Assembly: GCF_001676705.1 (NCBI RefSeq)
Contig: NZ_CP016170.1
Coordinates: 3,162,001-3,226,000, forward strand
DNA from: Bordetella bronchialis
GTDB lineage: Bacteria; Pseudomonadota; Gammaproteobacteria; Burkholderiales; Burkholderiaceae_B
DNA: 64,000 nucleotides
Direction: 5' to 3'
Of this stretch, positions 1 through 7,612 are shown piece by piece (positions within the stretch are counted from its first letter, which is position 1; each line of letters opens with the position of its first letter). A model generated the notes under the pieces. It worked only from the letters and a program-made list of their open reading frames with translations. It did no database searches and was not told the DNA's origin. The position numbers and the translations under genes were made by a program.

Positions 1-1
1 G

Positions 2-460
2 GACGTGGGCGGCAATACCATCGCCGCCGTCGCGCACGTGCCGGGCAACATCCTGCAAGGCAACTGGACCGCCGCGATCTACATCGACGAACGGGCATCG
101 CCGGAGCAGGAAGAGGCGCTGCTGAAGGTCTACACCGGCCGCGCCGGCGGACCCATCGCGGATCTGGCGCAACTGATCGGGGAAGTCGTCTCGGTGGAAC
201 GGGCCCCCATCCGCTTCACCGTGTCGGAAGGCAAGGGAGAACTCGAGATCGGCGCGGACTATTACGCCGAGCTGGAGCCCTATCTGGGCGCGACCGGCGC
301 GCAGACCACCTTGACCGACACGATCTTCTCGACGGTGCCGGGCGCGCCGGTTTTCGTCGGCAAGGCGCCCACCTACCGCTCGAAGAACAAGGCGCTGGGC
401 ATCGATGTCGACATCAAGGACCATAACGCCTTGCAAAGCACGTTCGTCTTCGACGGATGA
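2..460 (+). CDS. DUF1326 family protein, 5' partial
   Basis: The reading frame is open from the first bases of the window, so the true start lies upstream and only the last 152 codons are seen. The segment with AAVAHVPGNILQGNW, an acidic YIDERASPEQEEAL stretch and the GGPIADLAQLIGEVV helix is typical of DUF1326 proteins, whose biochemical function is not established. It overlaps the next gene by 4 bases (ATGA), so the two are almost certainly translationally coupled. DUF1326 and DUF2182 proteins are commonly neighbours, which supports both calls. Confidence 0.85.
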   Translation, partial: DVGGNTIAAVAHVPGNILQGNWTAAIYIDERASPEQEEALLKVYTGRAGGPIADLAQLIGEVVSVERAPIRFTVSEGKGELEIGADYYAELEPYLGATGAQTTLTDTIFSTVPGAPVFVGKAPTYRSKNKALGIDVDIKDHNALQSTFVFDG

Positions 461-1275
461 GCGCCACCGCCGGCGCCGCCCGGTCCGGCGGCCGGCGCCA
501 CCGCCGCGTCTTCCTGCCGGTGCTGGCCGGGCTGGCGGCGCTGGCGTGGCTGGCGTTGTGGGCCTGGGCGCGCAGCCCTTACGGGCGCTATCTGGACCAC
601 GGCGGCGATTGGACGGCGTCGGGGCCGGCGGCCTTCCTGTGCCGCGCCATCCCGGGCGGGGATGTCATCCTGCCGCTGGTCCTCTATGGCGCGGCCTGGA
701 TATTGATGATCGCGGCGATGATGCTGCCGACCACCCTGCCCTTGTTCGACATCGTGGACCGCCTGACCGCGCGGCGGCCGGACCGCGGCCGCCTGTTGAC
801 GCTGCTGGGCCTGGGCTATGCCGCGGTGTGGGGCGCGTTCGGCGTGCTGGCGCACCTGCTGCATACCGCGCTGCTGGGCCTGTTCGCGCGCATTCCCGTG
901 CTGGCCTGGCACGGCTGGCTGGTCGGCGCGGCCGGCATCGCGCTGGCCGGCGCCTTCCAGTTCAGCGCCCTGAAATACCGCTGCCTGGACGAATGCCGCG
1001 CGCCGCTGGGCTTCGTGATGCGCCACTGGCATGGCGGATCCGCCGCCAGGCGGGCCTTCATGCTGGGGGCGCATCATGGCCTGTTCTGCGTGGGCTGTTG
1101 CTGGGCGCTGATGCTGCTGATGTTCGCCATCGGCATGGGCAGCCTGGGATGGATGCTGCTGCTGGCATGCGCGATGGCGGTCGAAAAAAACCTGCCCTGG
1201 GGCCGCCGCATCAGCGCGCCGCTGGGCATCGCGCTGCTGGGCGGCGCCATCGCCATGGTGATCGCCAACGTGTAA
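457..1275 (+). CDS. DUF2182 family integral membrane protein
   Basis: A 272-residue polytopic membrane protein. After a basic N-terminus (about residues 1-17) there are hydrophobic segments near 18-40, 66-92, 110-135, 145-170, 205-235 and 245-272. Features shared with DUF2182 (predicted metal-binding membrane proteins) include the MMLPTTLPLFD motif near residue 89, a loop with CLDECRAPLGF, and GAHHGLFCVGCCW, whose His and Cys residues could bind a metal. The function is unknown. The ATG overlaps the stop of the DUF1326 gene, so both belong to one transcript. Confidence 0.85.
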   Translation: MSATAGAARSGGRRHRRVFLPVLAGLAALAWLALWAWARSPYGRYLDHGGDWTASGPAAFLCRAIPGGDVILPLVLYGAAWILMIAAMMLPTTLPLFDIVDRLTARRPDRGRLLTLLGLGYAAVWGAFGVLAHLLHTALLGLFARIPVLAWHGWLVGAAGIALAGAFQFSALKYRCLDECRAPLGFVMRHWHGGSAARRAFMLGAHHGLFCVGCCWALMLLMFAIGMGSLGWMLLLACAMAVEKNLPWGRRISAPLGIALLGGAIAMVIANV

Positions 1276-1356
1276 AGTGGATCGCCGGAGGGCAGCCCAC
1301 GGCGCATGGACATCGCCCATGCGCCGCGGGTCCTCTCCGCCGCATGGAGATCCATC

Positions 1357-2340
1357 ATGGCCAAACCGCTGCTGTCCCTGCTGCTGGCGCTGCTCGCCTG
1401 CGGCGCCGTCCATGCCGATGAGGCGGCGTGGACCGCCTTGCGGCAGCCCGGCGGGGTGGCGCTGATGCGCCATGCCGAAGCGCCCGGCACCGGCGATCCG
1501 CCGGGTTTCCGGCTGGACGATTGCGCCACCCAGCGCAATCTGAGCGCCGCCGGCCGCCGGCAGGCGGCCGCGATGGGACAGGCGTTGAAGGCGCACGGAA
1601 TACAGGCGGAGATCTACAGCAGCCAGTGGTGCCGCGCGCTGGACACCGCGCGGCTGCTGGATATGGGCCCTGTTCATCCGCTGCCCATCCTGAATTCGCT
1701 GCTGCGCACGGCGGGCGGCCGGGACGAGCAAACCGCGGCGCTGCGCCGTTTCGTGGATGCCTGGCAAGGACCGACATTGATCCTGGTGACGCATCAGGTC
1801 AACATTACGGAATTGACGGGCCTGCCGGTGGGCTCGGGCGAGATCATCGTCCTGCGCCGCGAGGCCGGCGGCCACCAGGTCATCGGCCCCTTGGGCGCCA
1901 TGGAAAAAGGAATATCGATGCCGAAGGAATGGCAGTACCAGGTGCGGATGAACGTCACCCAGGAGCTGGCCGATGCCTGGCGCGACGGCCGCGACACGCC
2001 GGCGCTGGACCGGCTGCGCGCGATACTGGACAAGCACGACGCGTCCATCATCTCGCAGTACGACGCCTTCGCTCGCTATGTGGCCGAGGCGGAACGGGAA
2101 GGCATCCAGGACTATCCCTTGTACCAATGGACGGCCGACACGCTGCGCAATCCGGACAAGGAAGCGAAGTACCGGCGCGTCTTCACGGTATACGTGGACG
2201 AGGCCGAAGTGTACGGGCAGGATATCGCCGACGCCCTGCGCGCCGATCTGTCTGCCCTGGGCCCCGACGCCGGCATCCTGGGCGTCGACAAGCTGGACAC
2301 CAATCCGGCGAACAGCCCGCAGCCGCCGCGGCGGCCCTAG
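1357..2340 (+). CDS. Histidine phosphatase family protein with extra C-terminal domain
   Basis: I chose the ATG at 1357 because GGAGA lies 6 bases upstream and a signal peptide follows (LLSLLLALLACGAVHADEA); an in-frame ATG at 1306 lacks both. Residues about 20-185 look like a secreted SixA-type histidine phosphatase: the RHG-like motif is LMRHAEAPGTG, followed by SSQWCRALDTARLL and the second catalytic His in LVTHQVN. From about residue 188 a separate, unrecognised 140-residue soluble domain begins. That junction carries an internal ATG at 1918 preceded by AAAAAGGA, so the tail may also be made as its own protein. The substrate is unknown; phosphosugar or phosphoprotein are both possible. 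Confidence 0.8.
   Translation: MAKPLLSLLLALLACGAVHADEAAWTALRQPGGVALMRHAEAPGTGDPPGFRLDDCATQRNLSAAGRRQAAAMGQALKAHGIQAEIYSSQWCRALDTARLLDMGPVHPLPILNSLLRTAGGRDEQTAALRRFVDAWQGPTLILVTHQVNITELTGLPVGSGEIIVLRREAGGHQVIGPLGAMEKGISMPKEWQYQVRMNVTQELADAWRDGRDTPALDRLRAILDKHDASIISQYDAFARYVAEAEREGIQDYPLYQWTADTLRNPDKEAKYRRVFTVYVDEAEVYGQDIADALRADLSALGPDAGILGVDKLDTNPANSPQPPRRP
1904..1920 (+). promoter_or_regulatory. Candidate internal ribosome binding site and start codon
   Basis: AAAAAGGA followed 6 bases later by ATG (1918) lies inside the phosphatase reading frame, exactly where the phosphatase domain ends. It looks like the start of a formerly or still separate gene encoding the 140-residue C-terminal domain (MPKEWQYQV...). 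This is inference from spacing and domain boundary only. Confidence 0.4.
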
Positions 2341-2348
2341 CGGGCGCT

Positions 2349-3338
2349 TCAGTCGCGGTGCTCGATTTCGGCCGCCACCGCGGCGTGGTTCACCATGGCG
2401 ACCAGGGACACGCCGCCCACGATGTTGCCCAATAGCGTGGGCAAGAAGAAGCGCACAAGAAAGTCATGAACCGACGCGCGATCGGACATGACGGCATAGG
2501 CGGCTTCCGCCGAACCCGCGATGATGTGCGACAGGTGGCTGATGGCCACCACGTAACTGATCAGCAGTATGGTAAGCAGGCGCGCGGAGCGGGCGCTGGG
2601 CAGTATCCATACCATCAGGGCAATGAGCCATCCGGCGAACAACGCGCGCAGCACGGTTGACCAGAAATCGCCCGACATCGGCTCCATGGCATGCTCGGCC
2701 AAGGCCTGGACCACATCCGGCTGGAATACGCCCGGCACCCGGAGCAGCGCGGCGAACGCGATCGTCCCCACCACGTTGGCGCCCAGCACGACGGCCCACA
2801 GGCGCAGGGCCGGTATCAGCGTGCGTCCGTTGCGATGCGTCAGCACGGGCAGCACGACCGTCAAGGTACTTTCGGTGAACAGCTGCTGGCGTCCCAGGAT
2901 CACGATCACGAAACCCACGCAGTAACCCAGTCCCGCGACCAGATGGCGCCAGCCCGTGTCGGGCAGCGCCGCGGACAGCACCGACTGCACGAGGAAGGAA
3001 AACCCCATCGAAAGCCCGGCCGCCAGGCCGGACCAGGCCAGCGCCGAGGCCGGTCGCCGCAATGCGGCCTCGCCGTCCTCGCGGACGACCTCATGGATGA
3101 CCAGCGCATGCGGCGTGGAGTGATCGGCCGCCTGCGTGCGCTCGTCTTCGGACAAATGCGGGGAATGGCCGCCGGCCTCGGTCTCGGTTCCGGCCTCGGT
3201 CTCGGTCTCTGAATCGGGTCCGGTCTCGGTGCCGGGCCGCCTGTCGTCGCCGTCGCGGCCGCGCGCATCGCGGCGGCGCGCATCGTCGCGAATACCAGGA
3301 TCTTTATCGTTGGGCATAGGGGCTGGGGAAGGGGTCAT
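2349..3338 (-). CDS. Formate/nitrite transporter family protein
   Basis: An FNT-type channel. About 80 N-terminal residues are highly charged and low in complexity (ETETEAGTETEAGG), and the membrane core follows with hydrophobic segments around LAAGLSMGFSFLVQSVL, LVAGLGYCVGFVIVILGRQQLFTES, VVLGANVVGTIAFAALL, VLRALFAGWLIALMVWI and the C-terminal FFLPTLLGNIVGGVSLVAMVNH. These match the YfdC-like branch of the family more than FocA. The transported anion is unknown. The start is uncertain: 3338 has a weak AGAAGCGG upstream, 3317 (MPNDK) is an alternative, and the frame stays open to 3410. It is convergent with the phosphatase gene, 8 bases apart. Confidence 0.85.
   Translation of the reverse strand: MTPSPAPMPNDKDPGIRDDARRRDARGRDGDDRRPGTETGPDSETETEAGTETEAGGHSPHLSEDERTQAADHSTPHALVIHEVVREDGEAALRRPASALAWSGLAAGLSMGFSFLVQSVLSAALPDTGWRHLVAGLGYCVGFVIVILGRQQLFTESTLTVVLPVLTHRNGRTLIPALRLWAVVLGANVVGTIAFAALLRVPGVFQPDVVQALAEHAMEPMSGDFWSTVLRALFAGWLIALMVWILPSARSARLLTILLISYVVAISHLSHIIAGSAEAAYAVMSDRASVHDFLVRFFLPTLLGNIVGGVSLVAMVNHAAVAAEIEHRD
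3176..3236 (-). repeat. Imperfect hexanucleotide repeat in FNT N-terminus
   Basis: On the plus strand GGTCTC, GGCCTC and GGTTCC hexamers recur, producing alternating Thr/Ser-Glu and Ala-Gly residues in the FNT protein. Because the unit is a multiple of three, length change would keep the frame. The repeat is degenerate, so active slippage is uncertain. Confidence 0.5.
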
Positions 3339-3456
3339 CCGCTTCTGCAGGCCGCGGACGCGGACGTGCAGGCCGCAAGAGCAAACGCCATACCCGCGCC
3401 ACCGCGCCACCCCGCTGCCCGCGCGGCAGCGCCGCGCCGTGCGCGCGACAGCGTGC

Positions 3457-4182
3457 CTAGGCCTTCAGGTCGATCTCCAGCCGGATCGCGTCGCCGCGAT
3501 ACGTGACCTCGGCGTAATAGATCACCTGCCCGTCCTCGTCATGGAAGACCCGCGCCACATTGGCAACCGGCGCGTCCTTGGCGATATGCAGCAAGGCGGC
3601 GGTTTCCGCGTCGGCCGTCCCTATGGTCAAGGTCTGGTGGGCATTGGCGATGCGGACGCGGCGCAATTCCAGCATGATGGGGATCACGGCGCGCGTGCGG
3701 AATTTTTCCGGCGCCAGGGCGAACACCGATCGCGCCACATACAGCGAAATCACGCAGTAGGCACGGCCGTCATTCATATGCAGGCGGCGCATGTAGACGT
3801 ATCCCTCGTCGCGGCCGCCGCCCACCGGCAGGGGCCGCGGCGTCTCGTCGATCGCCAGGATGATGGGGGCGAGGCTGCGATAGGTATCGCCCAGCTCGCG
3901 CAATGAGCTTTCCAGGGGCGCGGTCCGGATCGGCCGCACCGCTTCGGTAACGAAGGTCCCCTGCCCGCGATGGCTGGCCAGCAGCCCTTCGGCGACCAGC
4001 AGTTGCACGGCCTGGCGTGCCGTCAGCCGGGCGACGTCGAAGCTTTCCGCCAACTGCTGTAGCGAAGGCAAGGCGTGACCGGCCGGCCACTCGCCTTTCT
4101 CGATGCGGCGGCGCAACTGGTCCGCGACGGCGATATAGCGCGGAATCGGGCCCGGGGCCAGGGTTTGACGGTGTACAGACAT
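3457..4182 (-). CDS. GntR/HutC-type transcriptional regulator (UTRA domain)
   Basis: A 241-residue regulator. Residues about 12-80 form the GntR winged helix (PRYIAVADQLRRRIEKGEW, LPSLQQLAESFDVARLTARQAVQLL, then HRGQGTFV), and residues about 100-240 form a UTRA ligand-binding domain ending in FHDEDGQVIYYAEVTYRGD. It is divergent from the enolase-superfamily gene of cassette A, which it most likely controls together with the dehydrogenase and Bug receptor. A 16-base palindrome overlaps its own start codon, suggesting autoregulation. The ligand is probably a sugar acid or similar pathway intermediate (inference). Confidence 0.9.
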   Translation of the reverse strand: MSVHRQTLAPGPIPRYIAVADQLRRRIEKGEWPAGHALPSLQQLAESFDVARLTARQAVQLLVAEGLLASHRGQGTFVTEAVRPIRTAPLESSLRELGDTYRSLAPIILAIDETPRPLPVGGGRDEGYVYMRRLHMNDGRAYCVISLYVARSVFALAPEKFRTRAVIPIMLELRRVRIANAHQTLTIGTADAETAALLHIAKDAPVANVARVFHDEDGQVIYYAEVTYRGDAIRLEIDLKA

Positions 4183-4192
4183 ATATAAGTCT
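4177..4192. promoter_or_regulatory. Candidate GntR operator palindrome
   Basis: AGACATATATAAGTCT is a 16-base inverted repeat with one mismatched pair. It overlaps the start codon of the GntR/UTRA gene and lies in the A+T-rich divergent region (4183-4296) before the cassette A operon. A further GTCTAGTATTATGTAC stretch adjoins it. Position and symmetry fit a HutC-type operator; this is not proven. Confidence 0.45.
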
Positions 4193-4296
4193 AGTATTAT
4201 GTACTTTCGGATTTAATCGGGTCTTTTTCGTATCGACCTGCCGGTTCCGCCTTTCGGCCATCGTGCCAAGACGCACCCTGGATGCTATCGCCACCC

Positions 4297-5454
4297 ATGA
4301 CCCAAGACCATCCCTTCCAAGTCGCCAAGCTGGAAACCTTTGTCCTGCGCGTGCCGGCCGATCCGCCGGTGCGCACGTCCTTCGGCATCATGCACGATCG
4401 CCCGGCGGTGCTGGTGCGCGTCACCGATACGGACGGACATCGCGGCTGGGGCGAAGTATGGTGCAACTTTCCCGCCGTGGGCGCGGAACACCGGGCACGC
4501 CTGGTCGATAGCTGCATACGGCCGCTGCTGTGCGACCGTGCGTGGCCCTCTCCGGCCGCGTGCTTCGAATCGCTGAGCGCAGGCGTGCGCATTTTAGCGA
4601 TCCAGTCCGGCGAGGCGGGCCCCCTGGCGCACGCGATCGCTGGCGTGGACACGGCCATCTGGGACATGGTGGCGCGGCGCGCCGGCCAGCCCTTGTGGAA
4701 GCTGCTGGGCGCGCAGGACCGGCCGGGCCAAAACACCATCCAGGTCTACACCTCGGGCATCAATCCTGACCGGCCGGAGCGGGTGGCGCAGGCCAAGGCA
4801 CGCGAAGGCTATAACGCCTTCAAACTGAAAGTCGGCTTCGGCGACCGGCGCGACGAGGACAACGTGCGCGCGCTGCGCGATGCGATGGGGCCGGACGCCA
4901 CCCTCATGGTGGACGCCAACCAGGCGTGGACACCGTCCCAGGCGGCCGAGATGGCCGGCAGGCTGGCCGCCTACGGCCTGGAATGGCTGGAAGAACCCCT
5001 GCCCGCCGACACGCCATGGGAAACCTGGCGCGCGCTGGCCGCCAAGGCCCCCCTGCGCATCGCGGCCGGCGAGAATCTGCGCGGCGCCGAGTCCTTCCAG
5101 GCGGCCATCGAACAGGGCGGCATCGCCGTCATCCAGCCGGACCTGGGCAAATGGGGCGGCTTCAGCGGCTGCCTGCCGGTCGTGCGGAACGTCCTGCTGC
5201 GCGAACGCTGGTACTGCCCGCACTGGCTGGGAGGCGGCGTGGGCTTGACGGCCTCCATGCACCTGAAGGCGGCCGTGGGCGGGCCCGGCTATGTCGAAGT
5301 GGATTCCAACACTAATCCCCTGCGCGATCTGCTCATGCCCGAGGGCCATGCGGTGAAGGACGGCATGGTCACGCTGTCGGACGCACCCGGACTGGGCGTC
5401 GAGCCGCCCATGGCCCGGCTGGCGCCGTATGTCGTCGCCTCGCACGGGGCCTGA
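4297..5454 (+). CDS. Mandelate racemase/muconate lactonizing enzyme family protein (1)
   Basis: An enolase-superfamily enzyme of about 385 residues. The N-terminal capping domain is followed by a barrel with, counted from this start, FKLKVG (K176, K178), metal ligands D206 (VDANQAW), E232 (LEEPL) and E259 (AAGEN), and the general-base candidate H309 (CPHWLGGG). A KxK plus His set is typical of the mandelate racemase or acid-sugar dehydratase branch. The start may instead be 4282; neither start has a strong ribosome site. It is the first gene of cassette A and is followed 4 bases later by the 2-hydroxyacid dehydrogenase. The substrate is unknown; a hydroxy acid or acid sugar is likely. Confidence 0.88.
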   Translation: MTQDHPFQVAKLETFVLRVPADPPVRTSFGIMHDRPAVLVRVTDTDGHRGWGEVWCNFPAVGAEHRARLVDSCIRPLLCDRAWPSPAACFESLSAGVRILAIQSGEAGPLAHAIAGVDTAIWDMVARRAGQPLWKLLGAQDRPGQNTIQVYTSGINPDRPERVAQAKAREGYNAFKLKVGFGDRRDEDNVRALRDAMGPDATLMVDANQAWTPSQAAEMAGRLAAYGLEWLEEPLPADTPWETWRALAAKAPLRIAAGENLRGAESFQAAIEQGGIAVIQPDLGKWGGFSGCLPVVRNVLLRERWYCPHWLGGGVGLTASMHLKAAVGGPGYVEVDSNTNPLRDLLMPEGHAVKDGMVTLSDAPGLGVEPPMARLAPYVVASHGA

Positions 5455-5458
5455 GGCG

Positions 5459-6400
5459 ATGCCCACGGAAAGAATCGTTATCGCCGAGTTCATGGACGAA
5501 AGCGCGGTCCGCCAGCTGTCCATCGAGTTCGACACCCTCTACCAGCCCGACCTGTGTGAACGGCGCGAGGAACTGGCCGCGCTGCTTGCGGATGCGGACG
5601 CGTTGATCGTCCGCAACCGCACACAGGTCAACGCCGGCCTGCTGGACCGCCAGACGCGGCTCCAGGCGGTGGGACGCCTGGGCGTGGGCCTGGAAAACAT
5701 AGACCTCGTCCATTGCCGCGGACTGGGGATCGAGGTGATCCCAGCGGTGGGCGCCAACGCCGGCGCGGTCGCCGAGTACGTGGTCTGCACGGCGATGATG
5801 ATGCTGCGCGGCGACGCCTACCTGTCCAGCCGCGAGGTCGCCCGGGGTGCATGGCCGCGCGCGCGGCTGGTGAACGGCCGGGAAATCGCCGGCAAGACGC
5901 TGGGCATCGTCGGCCTGGGATCCGTGGGCCGCGCCACCGCCGCCCTGGCCCGCGCGGTCGGCATGCGGGTTTGCGCCCACGATCCCGCGCTGGACGGCAA
6001 GCACGAAGCGTGGCGCGACGTGGCGCGGCACGCCGACCTGGATGCGCTGCTGCGCGCAAGCGATGCGGTTTCCGTGCATGTGCCGCTGCTGGACGCCACC
6101 CGCGGCCTGATCGACGCCCGCCGCCTGGCGCTGATGCCGCGCCACGCCGTCCTGGTCAACGTGGCGCGCGGCGGCGTGGTCGACGAGGCCGCCCTGGCCG
6201 ATGCGCTGCGCGAAGGCACGATCGCCGGCGCGGCCGTCGATGTTTTCGAAGACGAACCCCTGCCCGCGAACTCCGTGTTCGAGGGGGTGCCCAACTTGGT
6301 CCTGACGCCGCATATCGCCGGCGTCACGGCCGAGTCCAACACACGTGTGTCATTCGCCATCGCGGACGCCATCGCGCAAAGGCTGCGTGCGAACCGCTAG
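5459..6400 (+). CDS. D-2-hydroxyacid dehydrogenase family protein (1)
   Basis: A 313-residue NAD(P)-dependent dehydrogenase of the phosphoglycerate dehydrogenase-like family. The Rossmann motif is GIVGLGSVG (about 149-157) and the catalytic triad is visible: R237 (NVARGG), E266 (FEDEP) and H285 (TPHIAG). I chose ATG 5459 because GAGG overlaps the stop of the preceding gene at the right distance; the frame extends to 5429 without one. It lacks the C-terminal ACT domain of long SerA forms. In cassette A it probably oxidises or reduces the 2-hydroxy/2-keto acid linked to the enolase-superfamily step. Sulfolactate- or malate-type substrates are possible. Confidence 0.88.
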   Translation: MPTERIVIAEFMDESAVRQLSIEFDTLYQPDLCERREELAALLADADALIVRNRTQVNAGLLDRQTRLQAVGRLGVGLENIDLVHCRGLGIEVIPAVGANAGAVAEYVVCTAMMMLRGDAYLSSREVARGAWPRARLVNGREIAGKTLGIVGLGSVGRATAALARAVGMRVCAHDPALDGKHEAWRDVARHADLDALLRASDAVSVHVPLLDATRGLIDARRLALMPRHAVLVNVARGGVVDEAALADALREGTIAGAAVDVFEDEPLPANSVFEGVPNLVLTPHIAGVTAESNTRVSFAIADAIAQRLRANR

Positions 6401-6425
6401 GCCATCCTGGAAGGAGATGTACAAA

Positions 6426-7388
6426 ATGAAAATCGCTGCATGGATTACCGGCTGCCTGGTCGCGCTGGGCGCGGTCGCGGGCGCACAGGCCGCCGACTGG
6501 CCCGACAAGCCGGTCAACCTGATCGTCCCCTATCCCGCGGGGGGCGGCGTGGACCCGGTCGCGCGCCTGGTCGGGCAGAAATTGTCCGAACGCTGGGGCC
6601 AGCCCGTGGTCGTGCAGAACAAGGCCGGCGCCAGCGGCTCGATCGGCGCCGCCTATGTGGCCCGCGCCAAGCCGGACGGTACGACCATCATGATGTCGGC
6701 GACGGCCGAAGTGGTGATCAACCAGTACATCATGCAGCAGATGCCTTACGACCCGGAAAAGGATCTGGTGCCCGTCACGCTGGCCGTGCGCCTGCCCTTC
6801 GTGCTGGTTACCCAGCCCAATGCGCCCTATTCCAACGTGGCGGAACTGCTGGCCTACGCCAAGAAGCATCCCGGCGGCCTGACCTACGCATCGTCGGGCA
6901 ACGGCACGCCGCAGCACCTCGCGGCGGTCCTGCTGGAACAGTTGGGCGACGTGAAGCTCACCCACATCCCCTACAAGGGCGTGGCGCCGTCGATCAGCGC
7001 GCTGCTGGGGGGCGAAGTCAACATCGGATTCGTGGGCCTGCCCACCGGCCTGCCGCATATCCAGTCCGGCCAATTGAAAGCCCTGGCGGTTTCCGGCCCC
7101 GGCACTGCTTCCGCGGCGCCCGATATTGCGCCGGTCGCGCGGACCCAGGGCCTGGAGAAGTTCGACCTGACGCAGTGGTTCGGCGTGTTCGTGCCGGCAG
7201 GCACGCCCGATGACGTCGTCCAGCGTATCCAGCAGGACGTCGCCACGGTGCTGCAGATGCCCGATGTGCGCAAAGTGCTGGTGGCACAGGGCGCCGAACC
7301 CAGCGGCATGCCCACCGCCGAATTCCGCGCCTTCGTCGAGAAGGAACGGAACAAGTTCAGCGGCATCGTCAAGGCGGGAAATCTGTAG
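6426..7388 (+). CDS. Bug/TctC-type tripartite tricarboxylate transporter substrate-binding protein (1)
   Basis: A 320-residue periplasmic receptor. An N-terminal signal peptide (KIAAWITGCLVALGAVAGAQAA) precedes WPDKPVNLIVPYPAGGGVDPVARLV, the hallmark first strand and ligand loop of Bug proteins, then the SIGAAYVARAKPDG and HIPYKGVAPSISALLGG motifs. AAGGAG at 6411-6416 fixes the start at 6426; an in-frame ATG at 6417 is too close. No TctA or TctB membrane genes adjoin it, so it must borrow a remote transporter or act as a sensor receptor. It is the last gene of cassette A before a terminator and probably captures the acid the cassette degrades. Confidence 0.92.
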   Translation: MKIAAWITGCLVALGAVAGAQAADWPDKPVNLIVPYPAGGGVDPVARLVGQKLSERWGQPVVVQNKAGASGSIGAAYVARAKPDGTTIMMSATAEVVINQYIMQQMPYDPEKDLVPVTLAVRLPFVLVTQPNAPYSNVAELLAYAKKHPGGLTYASSGNGTPQHLAAVLLEQLGDVKLTHIPYKGVAPSISALLGGEVNIGFVGLPTGLPHIQSGQLKALAVSGPGTASAAPDIAPVARTQGLEKFDLTQWFGVFVPAGTPDDVVQRIQQDVATVLQMPDVRKVLVAQGAEPSGMPTAEFRAFVEKERNKFSGIVKAGNL

Positions 7389-7418
7389 GTCTTCGGCGTC
7401 CCGAACGCTTGCCAGGCC

Positions 7419-7451
7419 AGCCCGGCCGCCGCGAGGCGCGCCGGGCTTTTT
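7419..7451 (+). terminator. Rho-independent terminator of cassette A
   Basis: AGCCCGGC (7419-7426) pairs perfectly with GCCGGGCT (7440-7447) around a 13-base loop and runs into TTTTT (7447-7451). It lies 30 bases after the Bug stop codon. Confidence 0.8.
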
Positions 7452-7612
7452 GCATGGCGGCGCATGAAGCAAGGCGGGACACACGGCCCTATACTGGCGG
7501 GCCATCGGCCAGGTCAGCCCGTTGCCCCGCCCGCAGGCAAGGTCGCGGGACGCAAGCAGGCAAGCCGGCTTGCCGATCCTCCGGTTTCCATTTCGCTTCC
7601 GCTTCTCCGCTT

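Noticed and set aside
373..2127. Long minus-strand open frame opposite the DUF2182 and phosphatase genes
   Set aside because: It is rich in Arg, Gln and His in the pattern of antisense shadows in high-GC DNA, shows no domain motif and covers two well-supported genes.
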